This document shows, one piece after another, positions 47,191 to 58,576 of a DNA stretch of 64,000 bases. Each line of letters opens with the position of its first letter. Position 1 is the stretch's first letter. The translations under genes and the position numbers were made by a program. A model generated the notes under the pieces. That model made no database searches. It had not been told where the DNA came from and was given only the letters and a program-made list of their open reading frames with translations. The stretch spans positions 227,565,620-227,629,619 of the forward strand of contig CM057009.1 of assembly GCA_029891345.1 (NCBI GenBank), in the 5' to 3' direction. This stretch comes from Dryococelus australis (taxonomy: Eukaryota > Arthropoda > Insecta > Phasmatodea > Phasmatidae).

Positions 47191-47529
47191 AGGCAACGAA
47201 CATGATGTTATTGAGGACTATGTAAATTTATCGATTTTACTCCCAAGCGAGATGTCGACACTTATATTTGTAGGCACAAAGAACCTATAATTTTCCTTTT
47301 TTTATATAAATAATTTTTTCAGTCATCAGTGTAGCTACATGCATGATGTTGGATTTAGACTACAACCCTAATCTATTATATATATCAAAATATATATTTT
47401 ATTACTTACTGTAAGTCCGATAGAAGGAAACAAGACACAAAATTATAAAGACAAAACTATTATTTTAATAGTATTTATTATTATTTTGAAATTACAATTT
47501 CAGAAGAAAGCGTGTATCACATCATCTGC

Positions 47530-49230
47530 AATGTAAAAAAAAAAGTGTGATTTTACACGAATGTAGGTGGCAGCACAGTCTCCACACATGTTCGCGTATT
47601 TTTGCACGTCCGTGTTTACGTGTACTTTTACTGTTTGTCCCATGTATTTCTACAAGTACAATGCCAGTGCAATTATACTATACTTGTTATTCTTTTTACT
47701 AATCATTATGTTCAATTACACGTACAGTGTATGTGTCATTTTACTTTTTTTTTTGCTACCAATATTATTCCGCATAATGTAAATTTACACAAACTTTGTT
47801 AGTATAATTTTATCATACCTGTCAGTTTCTTTTACTTATTATCACATTAAATCACAAGTATTCTGTACATGTTATTATCCTATACTTGGTACTAATTTTC
47901 TACCACACATTGTGAATTAACACAATCATTGTTATGGTAATTTTATAACACCAGTCTGTTACTGTTTAATGTTCACCATAATTGATTACATGTATGCTGT
48001 AGGTGTAATTTTAACTTATGATGCTAAATAACATGCACTCAAAGCCTGAAATTTGATCATGTAAATTATAGATTTCCTGCCACACGCTGTAAATTTACAC
48101 AAATACCACAATTGTAATTTCACCACTGTGTAACAAAAAAGTAAAATCGTATATTCACTGCAATTGTAATTACAAAATTGCTGTACATTAACATAGTTAT
48201 AAAAAGTTATCTCCAAAATGTAGATAACAATTGATTTCAGATATAGAATAGGTAGTTATATACAAAAGCCAGCACATACCATCAGTGGGAGGTAAGACAT
48301 CCTTTTGAACACAAAAGGAGTTCAAAGTAGTTCTACTCCCTACTGCTAGATCGCATGATTTTAGGAAATACTTGTAGTTATATTTAAATTCATAGGAACA
48401 TTAGTGTAAAATTGCAAATAATGTACTCGTTTTAGGAAATTACACATAAAAATGAAAAGTTACCGTAAATTTGTATGTGTAAATATTCGCTCATGTCCAT
48501 TCGAATATGTAATTTTACACCCCTGTTAATGTCAATATACCAGTACATTTGTGTTTTTTTTTTACTATAAGATGGTACTAAATTTTTAGTAAAATAGGAA
48601 AACACATATTTCACATTTGTAATTTTACGCCCTTTTTAATATCAATATACCAGTGCATTTGTGTTTTTTTACAGTAAGACTGTACTACCTAGTGAGTAAA
48701 ATAGGAAAATATGTACTTTTACACTGATGAACGTGTTTTAATACAACATTGTTGTGGTTGTAAAAACACGCAAACTTAGGGTTTTAGTGCCTTGCATTAG
48801 TGTATTTTACACATACTTTTGCAAGTGTAATTTTACACGTTTTTAAATGTCAATATACCAGTTCATTTGTGATTGTTTACAGTAAGATAGTACTACCTTT
48901 TGAATGAAATAGAACAATATGTACATTTACACCGATGTACATGTTTCAATACAACATTGGCGTAGTAGTACAAATACATAGATTTGGGTTTTAATAGTTC
49001 ATGTTCGTGGATTTTTACACGTACTTTCATATGTGTAAATTTACATCCCTCTTATTGTTAATACACCAATACATTTGTGTTTTTTTTATAATATCATTGT
49101 ACTATATCATGAATAATGTTATACATTGCTGTAAATTTACACGTACTGTACTTGTTGTAGCAAATTACACACAGAAAATGTTAAATTACCAAAAGGTTGT
49201 ACATGTATTTTAACACTTTTTTTACAGTGT
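47530..49230. mobile_element. 1.7-kb insertion rich in TGTAAATTTACAC motifs
   Basis: The right arm reads straight from the AATCCCGAT position (52,400-52,415) into the downstream AT-rich part, whereas here about 1.7 kb intervenes, so this is an insertion. Its ends carry a short inverted repeat: ATGTAAAAAAAAAAGTGT on the left, and CACTGTAAAAAAAGTGT as the reverse complement of the right end. Inside, CAATATACCAGTACATTTGTG-like strings recur at 48,533, 48,653, 48,851 and 49,060, and GTAATTTTACAC or GTAAATTTACAC palindromes occur many times. No ORF of interest is present. The element class is unknown to me. Confidence 0.7.
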
Positions 49231-50700
49231 GGTACAATCCCGATTTTTAAGTTCTCTAACGATCGAAACCATTTCTTTCAAGTTTGAGTAATCCCCGCTG
49301 TGTTGCTTATCGAGTAAAATTTCTTGTCTGTCTACAAAATCATTCGTGTCTTCGGCAACCATATAGTAATTAATCTCGACGTCTTCCATCTTCTTCACAT
49401 CACTTGTGGAAGGAAACTCGTTGGTGAAATGAGTGCGAGTGTCAAGGGAATCATCTTCAACACTACTACTATCGTCATAGTCATTATCCATGCTGTTTTC
49501 AATGTCGTCTTCATTTCTGTGCTTCACCCTTAATATCAAGTTTATATTCTTTGTAGCAGGAGTTGTATGTTCATAAGTATTTAGAGTTTATGGTCGTTGG
49601 TTTTCAAGTTATTAGACGTCACGCGAACGTCTTGCAAGTGTACGTTCCGCACAAACGGAGTTTTGAGCATTAAAGGTCTCGTCATAATCGTGTGTGGAAA
49701 AACATTACCTGGCTATGTAGCATGAGGTATTGATGACATCACTTGCTGGCTCCCAGTAGACTAATCCTCTCGGCAGATAGAGATGAACTGATCGAACTCA
49801 CACATGTACCTTCCCTTATGTAGCAGACACTCCTTAACAATCGACAAAAAAACCAATATTTCTCGTTCCAACACAAGGAACGCATACCTTTGAAATCTGA
49901 TAGAGCCATGTCCGTATTAACCGATCATCGTAAACTTTACGTAAATTCGCATCGTCAATACGAACAGCACCAACACATTAGCGTTTTTGCAAAACATCTG
50001 TTTGGGAATGCGCGAATCAGTCTGGTTGAGGTACACGCAGTCAACGTACACACACGTGTCGTCCCATACTGAAATATTCTCGAATGCAAGTTTGTTTCTC
50101 GCAGGCACTGTCATATAATACAAATATCGAGTTTGACAGTGCTTTGCTCGGAGGTATGACAGCTTCATTATTGACGCATTGGAAATAACCCAAGCCTTCC
50201 ACGGCCTACAGTACTCGTGCCAATCGCTGGTATTTCGGTTGCTGGAGCAATTTTAAATATGGGTACATCTTCTCGAACTGAAAGCCGTTCTGTTCTTCCA
50301 GCAGGCACAGTAGAATTCATGTCTTACCGCAACCCTATGGTCCCGCGATGATGCACCTCACTGTATTCGGAAATAGGCTTCCATGTCGCGATTCGTGGAA
50401 AATGTCTTCATCATCAGCATGACTGCATATGGATAGAGTAACATTTTGCTCGATAATACATATGTTAACACTACTATCTTGTGGTGGCAGAGGTGAAGGA
50501 GGAGGCAGTGTAAGAGCCGATTGTACTTGCAGAGGACCAGTGCTACAAGTTTCAGAATGTCACTTCAAATGCCTGTGGCAGAAATCGCATTCTAATGTCA
50601 CATTCGAAGTTTTTATTTTGCATTTCGTTATTTCGTGTCGTCGTAAATTCCGCAAAGCTGTAAATGCTCTACCACAGAAGCGACACAGCAGATGAATCAT
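49222..50700 (-). pseudogene. zinc-finger plus P-loop ATPase gene, P3 left copy, dead
   Basis: Read on the minus strand from about 50,700. A Cys2-His-Cys finger opens it (CRFCGRAFTALRNLRRHEIT, then C), followed by part of a second finger and a proline-rich linker. The Walker A loop (50,321-50,344) is G-P-stop-G-C-G-K-T: an in-frame TAG lies inside it. A YFSMGRH segment, then VYLNQTDSRIPKQMF and NANVLVLF follow. From family knowledge, a GRH...hYLxQxY..IPK...NxN..hLF pattern after Walker A and B resembles A32-like packaging ATPases of Maverick/Polinton-type elements and relatives. The acidic tail (49,222-49,539) is open for 105 codons. Several frameshifts separate the parts. The gene is head-to-head with the right copy. 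Confidence 0.7.
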
Positions 50701-50717
50701 TGGCAATTTATGTCCGT

Positions 50718-50888
50718 GCTGTTTCAAGTCTAAAATGATACTGAAACAAAAAAGTATAAAACGGGCGTATTTAAACTTTGGTGAAAACTCGATCGCAGAA
50801 TCAGCACTGGCGTCAACCAGTTAGCGATAATGCAGGTCGCGGCTCCATGATCGTTGAAGTCAAAGGCAGGTCCTCGTATTGGAACAGT
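50718..50888. promoter_or_regulatory. centre of P3, head-to-head intergenic spacer
   Basis: About 170 bp that do not match between arms, lying between the two divergent gene starts. A GGCTATAAAA string (50,891-50,900) stands just before the right copy's ATG at 50,906. The left copy has GGACATAAAT in the same place. A bidirectional promoter would fit, but no experiment or second copy supports that. Confidence 0.35.
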
Positions 50889-53585
50889 GCGGCTATAAAA
50901 TGCCAATGATGCATCCGCTGTGTCGCTTCTGTGATAAAGCATTTACAGCTTTGCGGAATTTACGACGTAATAACGACCTGCAAGATGAAAACTTCGAATG
51001 TGACATTTTAATGCGAGTTCTGTCACAGGCAGTTTAAACGGGGTGATATTTTGAAGAGACATTCTGAAACTTGTAGCACTGGCTCTCTGCAACCACAATC
51101 GGCTCCGCCTCGGCCTCCGCCTCTGCCTCTGTCACCGCCTCCACCTCTGCAAGATAGTAGTGGTATCATACTTATTATAAAGCAAGATCATACTCTTCCC
51201 ATGCGTATTCATGCTGATGATGAAGATATCTTCCACGAATCGTGACATGGAAGCCTTCTTCCCAATACAGTGAGGTGCATCATTGCGAGATTATCGGGTT
51301 GCGGCAAGACGTGCGTCCTACTGTGCTAGCTGGAAGAACCAAACTGAAGGCATTCAGTTCGAAAACATGTACATATATTCAAAATCACTCCAGCAACCGA
51401 AACACCATAGATTGGTACAAGTACTGCTGGCCGTGGGAGGCTGGGGTTATTTCCCAGGCAGCGATAATGTAGCCGTCGTATCTCCGAGCGAAGCACTGTA
51501 AAACTCGATATTTGTCTTCGATGGTATTGCCTGCGAGAAACAAATATGCATTCGAGAATACTTTAGCATAGGACGACACGTGTAAGTGGACTGCATGTAC
51601 CTCGGCCAGATTTATTAGCACGTACCCAAACAGATGCTTCGCGACAATGCTAATGTGTTGGTGCTGTTTCGCATTGGACGATACAAATTTACATCATGAT
51701 TACGGTGATCATGTTGATACGGACATGACTATCACATTTCAAGGATTTGTGTTCCTTGTGCTGGAAAGAGAAATATGGATTCTTGACGATCGTTTAGTAC
51801 AGTCTCCTACATAAAAAAAAGGTACAGGTGTGGATGGGAACAGTTCATCGCTGTCCGCCTAGAGAGTTCGTCTACTGGGATCCAGCAAGTGATGTAATCA
51901 GTGCCTCCTGCTACATCGATGGTTACTGTTTCCGCAGATGATTATGGCGAGACATTTAATGCTAAAGACAGGAAGATTGCAGTACAGTCTGTTTATGCAG
52001 AACATACATTTGGAAGACATTCGCTTGAAGTCGAAAAACTTCAAAATAAACGACCATCAGCTCCAAATACTGATGAACAACAACTCCTGCTACAATGAAA
52101 ATTAAACTTAATATTCAGGGTGACGCGGAAAGTGAAAACGATCATGGAGACACAATTGATGATGACTATGATGACAGTAATAGTGTTGAAGATGATGATT
52201 CCAACGACGTTCCCACACATATCTCCAACGAGTTTCCTTCGACAAGTGTTGTGAACAAGGCGGAAGACGTCGAGAATACTAACTTTATGTTTACCGAAGA
52301 CCCCAATGAACTTGTCGACAACTATAAATCGTACTCGATAACCAACAATGCAGGGATTACTCAAACATGAAAGTGGGGGTTTCGATCGTTAAAGAACTTA
52401 AATATCGGGATTATAACAGGTTATGTGATGAAATGCTTCCTTTTAAAGTTGTAGTTACAAAATAATAATAAATTAGTATTGTTTTTTTTTTAATTTTTGT
52501 GTATTGTATCATTCAATCGGCCTTAAACTTTGTAATAAATATATTTTTAAAAATATATATATAATAAATTAGGCAACTAGTCAAAGTCCTGAATCATGCA
52601 TGTAGCTATACCAATGATGGGAAAATAGTTTTTTTTTAATAGGGTGGAAGATAAGTTTTATTTTTAGTCTACAAATAAAAGTGTCGACAGATTTCTTGGG
52701 AGTAAAATGAATAATTTAACATAGTTGTCAGTAACATAATCTGATTATTGAATTTTACAAATTTTTCTAGGGGTTTTGTTTTCAAGTTTATTAAGGTCAT
52801 GGGGTCAAGGTCAAGGCTACCTGAATATAATATGGTGGTAGGAGTCTTAATGTATTATGTTTGCTGCCTTTTCTGTATTTTCCCTCGAGTTTTTGTTCTG
52901 AAGTTCGTTCAAGTTCATGATGTAAAGGACAAATGTCAAGGTTAATGTTAAAGGTTATGGGGCACTGGCTTTCAAGGTGGTGGATGGGTGATGACTATGA
53001 AGTTGGAGGTCACCTACCAATATGGTGGTTCCCTACCAAAATGGTAGTCGCCTACAAAGATTGCCATCAGTTGTACATACCAAGATGGCATAATAGGAAG
53101 GCGTAAATGGTGACCTATAGAAATTTTAGTTTTTTAAATTATTTTTAATAACTTTTTAATAATGAAATTTTTAATAAATAGTTCTTACATCTTTAATAAA
53201 ATTTTGATCATAAATTTTTTGGGAATTTTTATTGGAATTTTTGGTGTCAAAGGTCAAGGCCAAATGTCTAATGTCCTGACTGGTCCACTTGCCATGACCT
53301 ATGGTCACATGGGTCGCTGATCCACCCTGGGTCACGAGTCCACCAGTGTTCTCTGGGAAAAACCAGTTTTTTTTTAAATGAAAAAAAGGAAAATTTAAGG
53401 GAAAAAGGGAAACTTTTACGGAAAAAATAAATTTTTATTATATGTAATAGATTTTGAGTAGAAATGGGAAATTTTGAAGGAAACATTGGAAATTCCAGCA
53501 TGGCGGTTAGCCGAATCCGAATCCGATGCCTGATGCCCTTGCAAATCAACCATCTATTTCCTATTACTGATACTGCCTGCGTTTA
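50889..53585 (+). mobile_element. giant palindromic element P3, right arm
   Basis: Mirror of the left arm: gene start, fingers, ATPase, acidic tail, AT-rich trailer (52,440-52,740), one 115-bp-type unit, the CCAAAATGGTAGTCGCC short repeat (53,000-53,090), GGGTCACGAGTCC, GAAAAAGGGAAA tracts and the outer border (reverse complement reads GGGCATCAGGCATCGGATTC). It ends with CTATTTCCTATTACTGATAC at about 53,585. Confidence 0.88.
50906..52370 (+). pseudogene. zinc-finger plus P-loop ATPase gene, P3 right copy, dead
   Basis: Begins at ATG 50,906. The first finger has lost its histidine (RRNND where the other copy has RRHE). The second finger is complete in a shifted frame (CEFCHRQFKRGDILKRHSET, then C). 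A proline-rich linker follows to a TGA at 51,243, where the other copy has CGA. Walker A (51,293-51,312) reads LSGCGKT and is intact. A Walker B-like FVFDG follows, then GRHTC and an NLHHDYGDHVDTDM region. The acidic tail (52,095-52,370) keeps NEFPSTSVV and EDPNELVD. The lesions differ from those in the left copy, so the copies decayed independently. The ATPase assignment is by motif only. Confidence 0.7.
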
Positions 53586-53892
53586 CATTTATTCTTTTGA
53601 AAATTTTATGATTTAGACATACATATTTTGCCTTCAAAAATATACTCCAATAATGTACATACGATAGTATAACAAAAAAAATTAGAAGAAAATAGCAATG
53701 CTTATATCGCCTTGAATGAAATGTCGGTCAAACATTTTGAAATATACTGCCACAAAAAAATCAATATTGTTTTTAAATGTTTCAGGTTTCCAATCATATA
53801 AAAACTTTCAACTCCGACTTGTAACTTTTATGGTATCCAACTCACTCTGACTTGACTCGAACCTCCCCCCTCCCCCAAATCCCACTCACACA

Positions 53893-53936
<44 letters not shown>

Positions 53937-54378
53937 ATGTTTACAAAGAATATATTGGTAACGCATTATATCTATCATCATTGGGTAAATAAAATAAATA
54001 ATTTTATTTTACATAAGAATACAAATTTGAAGATTTTCTCCTTTTTTGGTCAATAAACATGGGAGCTATAAGGTATACACATTCATGCGCTACAAGTGCG
54101 CCATCACCGCTACGAACAGGTCACTGAACTGGCGAGCAGTGTTCTTGTAGAGCTGCGTGTATCTACGGGACTCTCAGCGGTGACCATAATTTTATTAATA
54201 AAAAGTCTGTAGCAAAATTCAATACATGCTCCTACCATAGTCTGGATCGTATCTAGCTAGTATTTTATAAGATACGGCAGTTTTAAAAAGCAGTTTTTAA
54301 CTATATTATGGGGATCTAAAATAATATTTACAGAATATGAATGATTACATCACCTCTAAGGAAAGAAAAGCCAGCAAA
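53586..54378. other. spacer between P3 and the LINE, with (CT)n
   Basis: A CT microsatellite of about 40 bp at 53,895-53,934. The GC-richer part from about 54,060 may be LINE 5' UTR, but its start is not visible. Confidence 0.45.
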
Positions 54379-55928
54379 ATGACAGCCAGATCAACCTCTG
54401 CAGGAGGAAATTCCAGTCAGTAAGCCCCGATCAATCAGGGCACTCCCACTTCCGCACAAGCAAATCCAAACGCAGAGCTAATCAGGGTGAAGAGGCCCGA
54501 TCTCAGGCCACTGACTGTGTATCACACACAGGAGTGCACTTACCCGCAAAATTGTAGGCTGTTTCTATAACAACTGAGCCAGCCAACTCAAAACAGAGTG
54601 GCCCCACAAGGAGTATCCTACCTCCCTGCCAATTATGAAGATTTTCGCAAGTCGATATCTATTCTTGACGCCCTCAAGGTAGGGTATCCAATCCTCACTC
54701 CGGGCAGCGAGATGCCCATCAAAGTGGCTATTAAGGGGCTAGATAAGAGTATTCCGAGCGCCTGGATTCGCGAGGAACTCGTCTCTCTCGGGTTCGACCC
54801 ACAAACAATCGTGCCTAAGCTTTCAATGCGCGATCGCGAGCTTCTCGACATGTTTACTGTCGAACTCCCGGCCAGTGAAAAGTCTTAGTCAATCTACCAG
54901 CTTCGTGGACTCTGTGGCTTTGTAATCAAGGTCAAAGATTACCGGCGACCTGGAGGATCAGCGCATTGTTGCAACTGCCAGCGATTTGGACACGCGACTA
55001 GAGTGTGTGCCCCCCCCCCCCCCAGGTGCAGGCTGTGTGGCAAAGTACACACCACCCTGCAATGCGACCTGCCAGACAGAGACGACAGGGCTCTGTGTAA
55101 ATGCGTGAGTTGCGATGACAATCACGCTGCCAATTATAAAGCCTGCGAGGCTTATAAACAAGAAAAGTGGGGATATCTTGCCCCACAAGAGTGCAGGAAG
55201 CGAGGGCAAAAGAGCAGATACTCTGCTGCGATAGCAGCTCAACCTAAGCAGTTTAATTCGACTCCCGCCCCCCGGAATCCAACATCGGCAACACAGCCTC
55301 CTCAGCCCCACAGCAATCGCAGCCACCCCAGCAGAACCCTGCCCAGCCGCAAGATGGCTGGGCGCAGGTCCTGGGCAGGAAACAATGCACGCCAGCCCAG
55401 ACTTTTGTGCCTCACTTCGCATAAAAACGCTTTATACCAGTTGTCAATACCTATGGTGCACTGGCAGACTACCAGGCATCGGAAGTCGAGTTTCCGGCGC
55501 TTGCAAATCCTTATCGCTCAAAATGGCAGCCACGCGAAGCTCCTCTTTTAGAAAAGGGGAAACAAAATAAAAATTCACAAAGGAAAACTTCCCAGCAGCC
55601 TCATGAATTGCAACAGCAGCCTCAGACCCCCCCCCCCACCCCCGAGGTTCCAACCCAGCGGCCTCAGCAGTCGCAGCCATTAGCCCGGCCAATCAGGAGC
55701 CAGCTCAACGCCATCTCGGATACAATTAATATACAGGTATTAATTAAGGAGGCAAAGATTAGCCCCCTAAATGAAAAATTCCCCGACTTTAGTGGAGTGC
55801 TGGAGGCACTCTGCAACTTATTAATTGTTGGGACTGACCAAACCAAGTCAGCTGAAGAGAAAGGGCGAGCCCTGACTGGGGAAGCCCTCTCAATTGTGAA
55901 AGGGCAGCAGCAGCCTGATGGCTGTTAA
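54379..55928 (+). pseudogene. Jockey-clade LINE ORF1 (zinc-knuckle protein), decayed
   Basis: The likely start is ATG 54,379 (MTARSTSAGG), with in-frame stops at 54,421, 54,568 and 54,886. The segment 54,598-54,888 has the PRE_C2HC-type region (PIKVAIKGLDKSIPSAWIRE ... ELVSLGFDP). Three zinc knuckles follow: CCNCQRFGHATRVC, CRLCGKVHTTLQC and CVSCDDNHAANYKAC. A 14-base poly-C falls between the first and second knuckle and shifts the frame. A proline- and glutamine-rich part leads to the C-terminal segment at 55,608-55,928 (FPDFSGVLEALCN and on). ORF1 proteins bind element RNA. The terminator overlaps the ORF2 ATG at 55,918. Dead as a gene. Confidence 0.85.
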
Positions 55929-58576
55929 TTTGCAGTTGGCAAATGCTATGCATTTTGGGTTTAATTTGTTCAGTAGTATAATTTACTAGAATGCTAACGG
56001 TATACGCAGTAAAAAACAGTAGCTGGTAGATTTTATTTTTCGTCATCAGATTTCTATCATTGCAAAAAACTAAATTCACTTAGACCCACAGCATCAATTT
56101 TCTGTTCTCGACTATAAATGCTATCGAGGTGTCATTATATTAATTCATAATTCAATAGTATGCAAACCCGCGAAAATAATACAAATTCAAAGACTCGAAG
56201 CTGTGGAAGTTACCATTAAACTCGGCAATCAACATGTTGCCATTTATTCAGTTTACTGCCCGCCAGGTCGCACACTTTCACGTGCAGATCTTGATGAATT
56301 AACAATTGCTTAGCCAGTCTTAATCGCAGTAGGCGATTTAAATGCAAACATCCTGCCTGGGACTGCCTCACTCGCACAGCCAATGTCAATACCTTGTTTA
56401 GACACCAAGAGCACCATAATTATATAATTTATGCCCCTAGTGAACATTTCTTTAACCCTCATAATATAAATTATAGGCCCGATATATTAAATATCGTGCT
56501 AAATAAAGGCTTTAATATGGCCTTAGAATTTAATGTGCTCCACGAATTGGCTTCGGACCATTATCCTGTCCATTTATCTTTCAATGAACTTGAAACAGAC
56601 GATACACCAATTCGAAAAATTGGTTCAGAGAATACCTAGATGAGGAAATAAATCTCACAGCTCCTATTAGTTCTCCCGATGAATTAGACTCTATTGTCGA
56701 GCGCGTCACAGAGCTAATTCAGACAGGAGTAAATAAGTATGTCCCGGAAAAGACACCGAGGATTAACGCAGATAAGCTCCCTGATAATATTAGGGAACTT
56801 ATCTCCCGCAAAAATAGGCTGCGCAGGCTCTATTCGCGAACTAGATCTAGGCAAACTAAAACCCATATCAACAATCTTAGAGAGCGTATTGATATTGAAT
56901 TCACTGCCTGGCAGTCCAACGTGTGGAATAATAAATTACCTCGCCTATGTACTCAGGACCAAAGCTTGTGGTACATGCCTAAAACATTTACTAAAAAGCG
57001 TTCCCAAATCCCGCCTCTTCAAGGCAATTATGGTGTGGCTTTAACACCTCAGCTGAAAGCTAAGGCTATGGCAAATAAATTAGAAATAGCTTTCCAGCCT
57101 AATAACTTTCCAGCTGATCCAGCTTTTATTGCCCAAATTTATAGAGACCTCCGAGTGCGCCTGCGACAGCCCACCGTGGCTGAACCAGACCCCACGCACG
57201 CTGAGGAGGTCAAGCGTATAATTAAACGTCTGAAACCACGCAAAGCACCTGGGTTAGACTCCCTCCAGGCCGTAGTTTTCAAGCAGCTGCCTGACAGCAT
57301 TTTGAGGCTATAGCTGAGTGCATTAATGCAAGTTATAATCTTGCCTACTTCCCCACTTACTGGAAAAGTGCAAATGTAATTGTATTTCCCAAACCGGGCA
57401 AAGACCCGACTCAACTGCAAAATTACCGCCTCATCAGTTTGCTATCCACGCTCTCTAAGTTTCACGAAAGAGCAATTTGGCTTTCGGAAAAAGCACTCAA
57501 CAGTGCACCAACTCGTCCGCTTATCGGAACACATAACTAAATCATTCAACTGCCGCCAGTTCACGGCAGCTGTATTTTTAGACGTGGAGAAGGCCTTGAT
57601 AAGGTGTTCCACGCAGGGCTATAATATAAATTATATCGGGCTGAATTCCCGGACTGTTACATTAAGCTTCTGGCCTCGTACTTGGACCACCGCTCCTTCT
57701 CAGTATCCATTGAAGTAGTGGTGTCTACCTACCAAGAAATATACTAGGGCTGGCCTACCTCCGGGTAGCATCCTGGGTCCAGTCCTATACAATCTTTATA
57801 CACACGACATTCCTCGCCCACTCACCCATAACTGACTTATTATCATGGGTGTTTACGCTTTTGACACAGTCATTTACACCCACTCATGCAAAGCTAAACT
57901 TTCAATTCAGCGACTTCAGGCTCTACTCAATGAGTTCGAAAATTATTTTCGCCAATGGCGCATTAAAATAAATGTATGTAAGAGCGAGGCTCTAATCTTC
58001 ACGCATCGCCATATTATTCCCCCTAATTTGCAGCTAACCCTCTTTAGGGAAAATATTCCTTTTAAGGATAAAGTTAAGTACCTCAGCCTTATCATGGACA
58101 GTAAGTTGACATGGCGCCACCATGTGGAGGCTAAGCGTAATCTCGCATATGCCAGCCTGTCTGCCCTATATTCATTACTAAATCGCAGCTCCTGATTGTC
58201 AGTGAAAAATGGGATACAATTACACCAGTCTTTGGTTATACCCATCATCGCATATGCTGCCCCTGCATGGGCTTATTGTGCCCCCACTCAATTAAATTCC
58301 TTACAAGTGGTGCAGAATAAATGTCTAAGATTAGCTGCACATGCACCACGTTACATTCCCATCAGAAACTTGCATGCAGAACTCAAACAAGAACTGCTGC
58401 AAGATGTAATTCTCAAGCAGGTCCTAACCTTTTATAAATCTCTGAACCAACATGCCAATCCTCTCATCACTGTCATAGGAGACTATGATATCGATGAGAC
58501 CCAAAGCTATAAGCGGCCCAAGTCGCTTCTAACCCTCAACCCTGCGTATAATACACTGCCTTGCCAATCATTATAG
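55918..58576 (+). pseudogene. Jockey-clade LINE ORF2 (endonuclease + reverse transcriptase), decayed
   Basis: Starts at ATG 55,918, overlapping the ORF1 end by 11 bases. Stops appear within the first 40 codons. APE-type endonuclease signs are GDLNA (near 56,333), a W/D-containing stretch and ASDHYPVHL. RT signs follow: KPRKAPGLDSLQAVVFKQLP, then the VIVFPKPGKDP and NYRLISLLST strings, EQFGFRKKHSTVHQL, FLDVEKA, GLPPGSILGPVLYNLYTHDI, and QWRIKINVCKSEAL. At the catalytic box the sequence is VYAFDTVIYTH: the Y-A-D-D motif has phenylalanine in place of its first aspartate. The C-terminus (AYAAPAWAYCAPTQLNSLQ ... LRLAAHAP) is typical of Jockey ORF2. Multiple frameshifts confirm inactivity. Confidence 0.88.

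Larger units (their letters stand above)
45350..50717 (-). mobile_element. giant palindromic element P3, left arm
   Basis: From the outer end the arm has: CAGTAGTAGGAACTAGATGG, a GGGCATCGGGTATCGGAT border motif, repeated TTTCCC pyrimidine tracts, GACCCAGGGTC, a GCCATCTTGG-type short repeat (45,880-45,990), a 115-bp tandem array with CCTTGACCCCATGACCTT strings (46,090-47,180), an AT-rich stretch, and a minus-strand gene ending at 49,222. The right arm mirrors this order without the two later insertions (46,484-46,866 and 47,530-49,230) and with about one array unit instead of five or six. Subtracting these, the arms are of similar length (about 3 kb). Confidence 0.88.

Noticed and set aside
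54958..55422. 154-codon minus-strand ORF
   Set aside because: It is the antisense shadow of the LINE ORF1 zinc-knuckle region.
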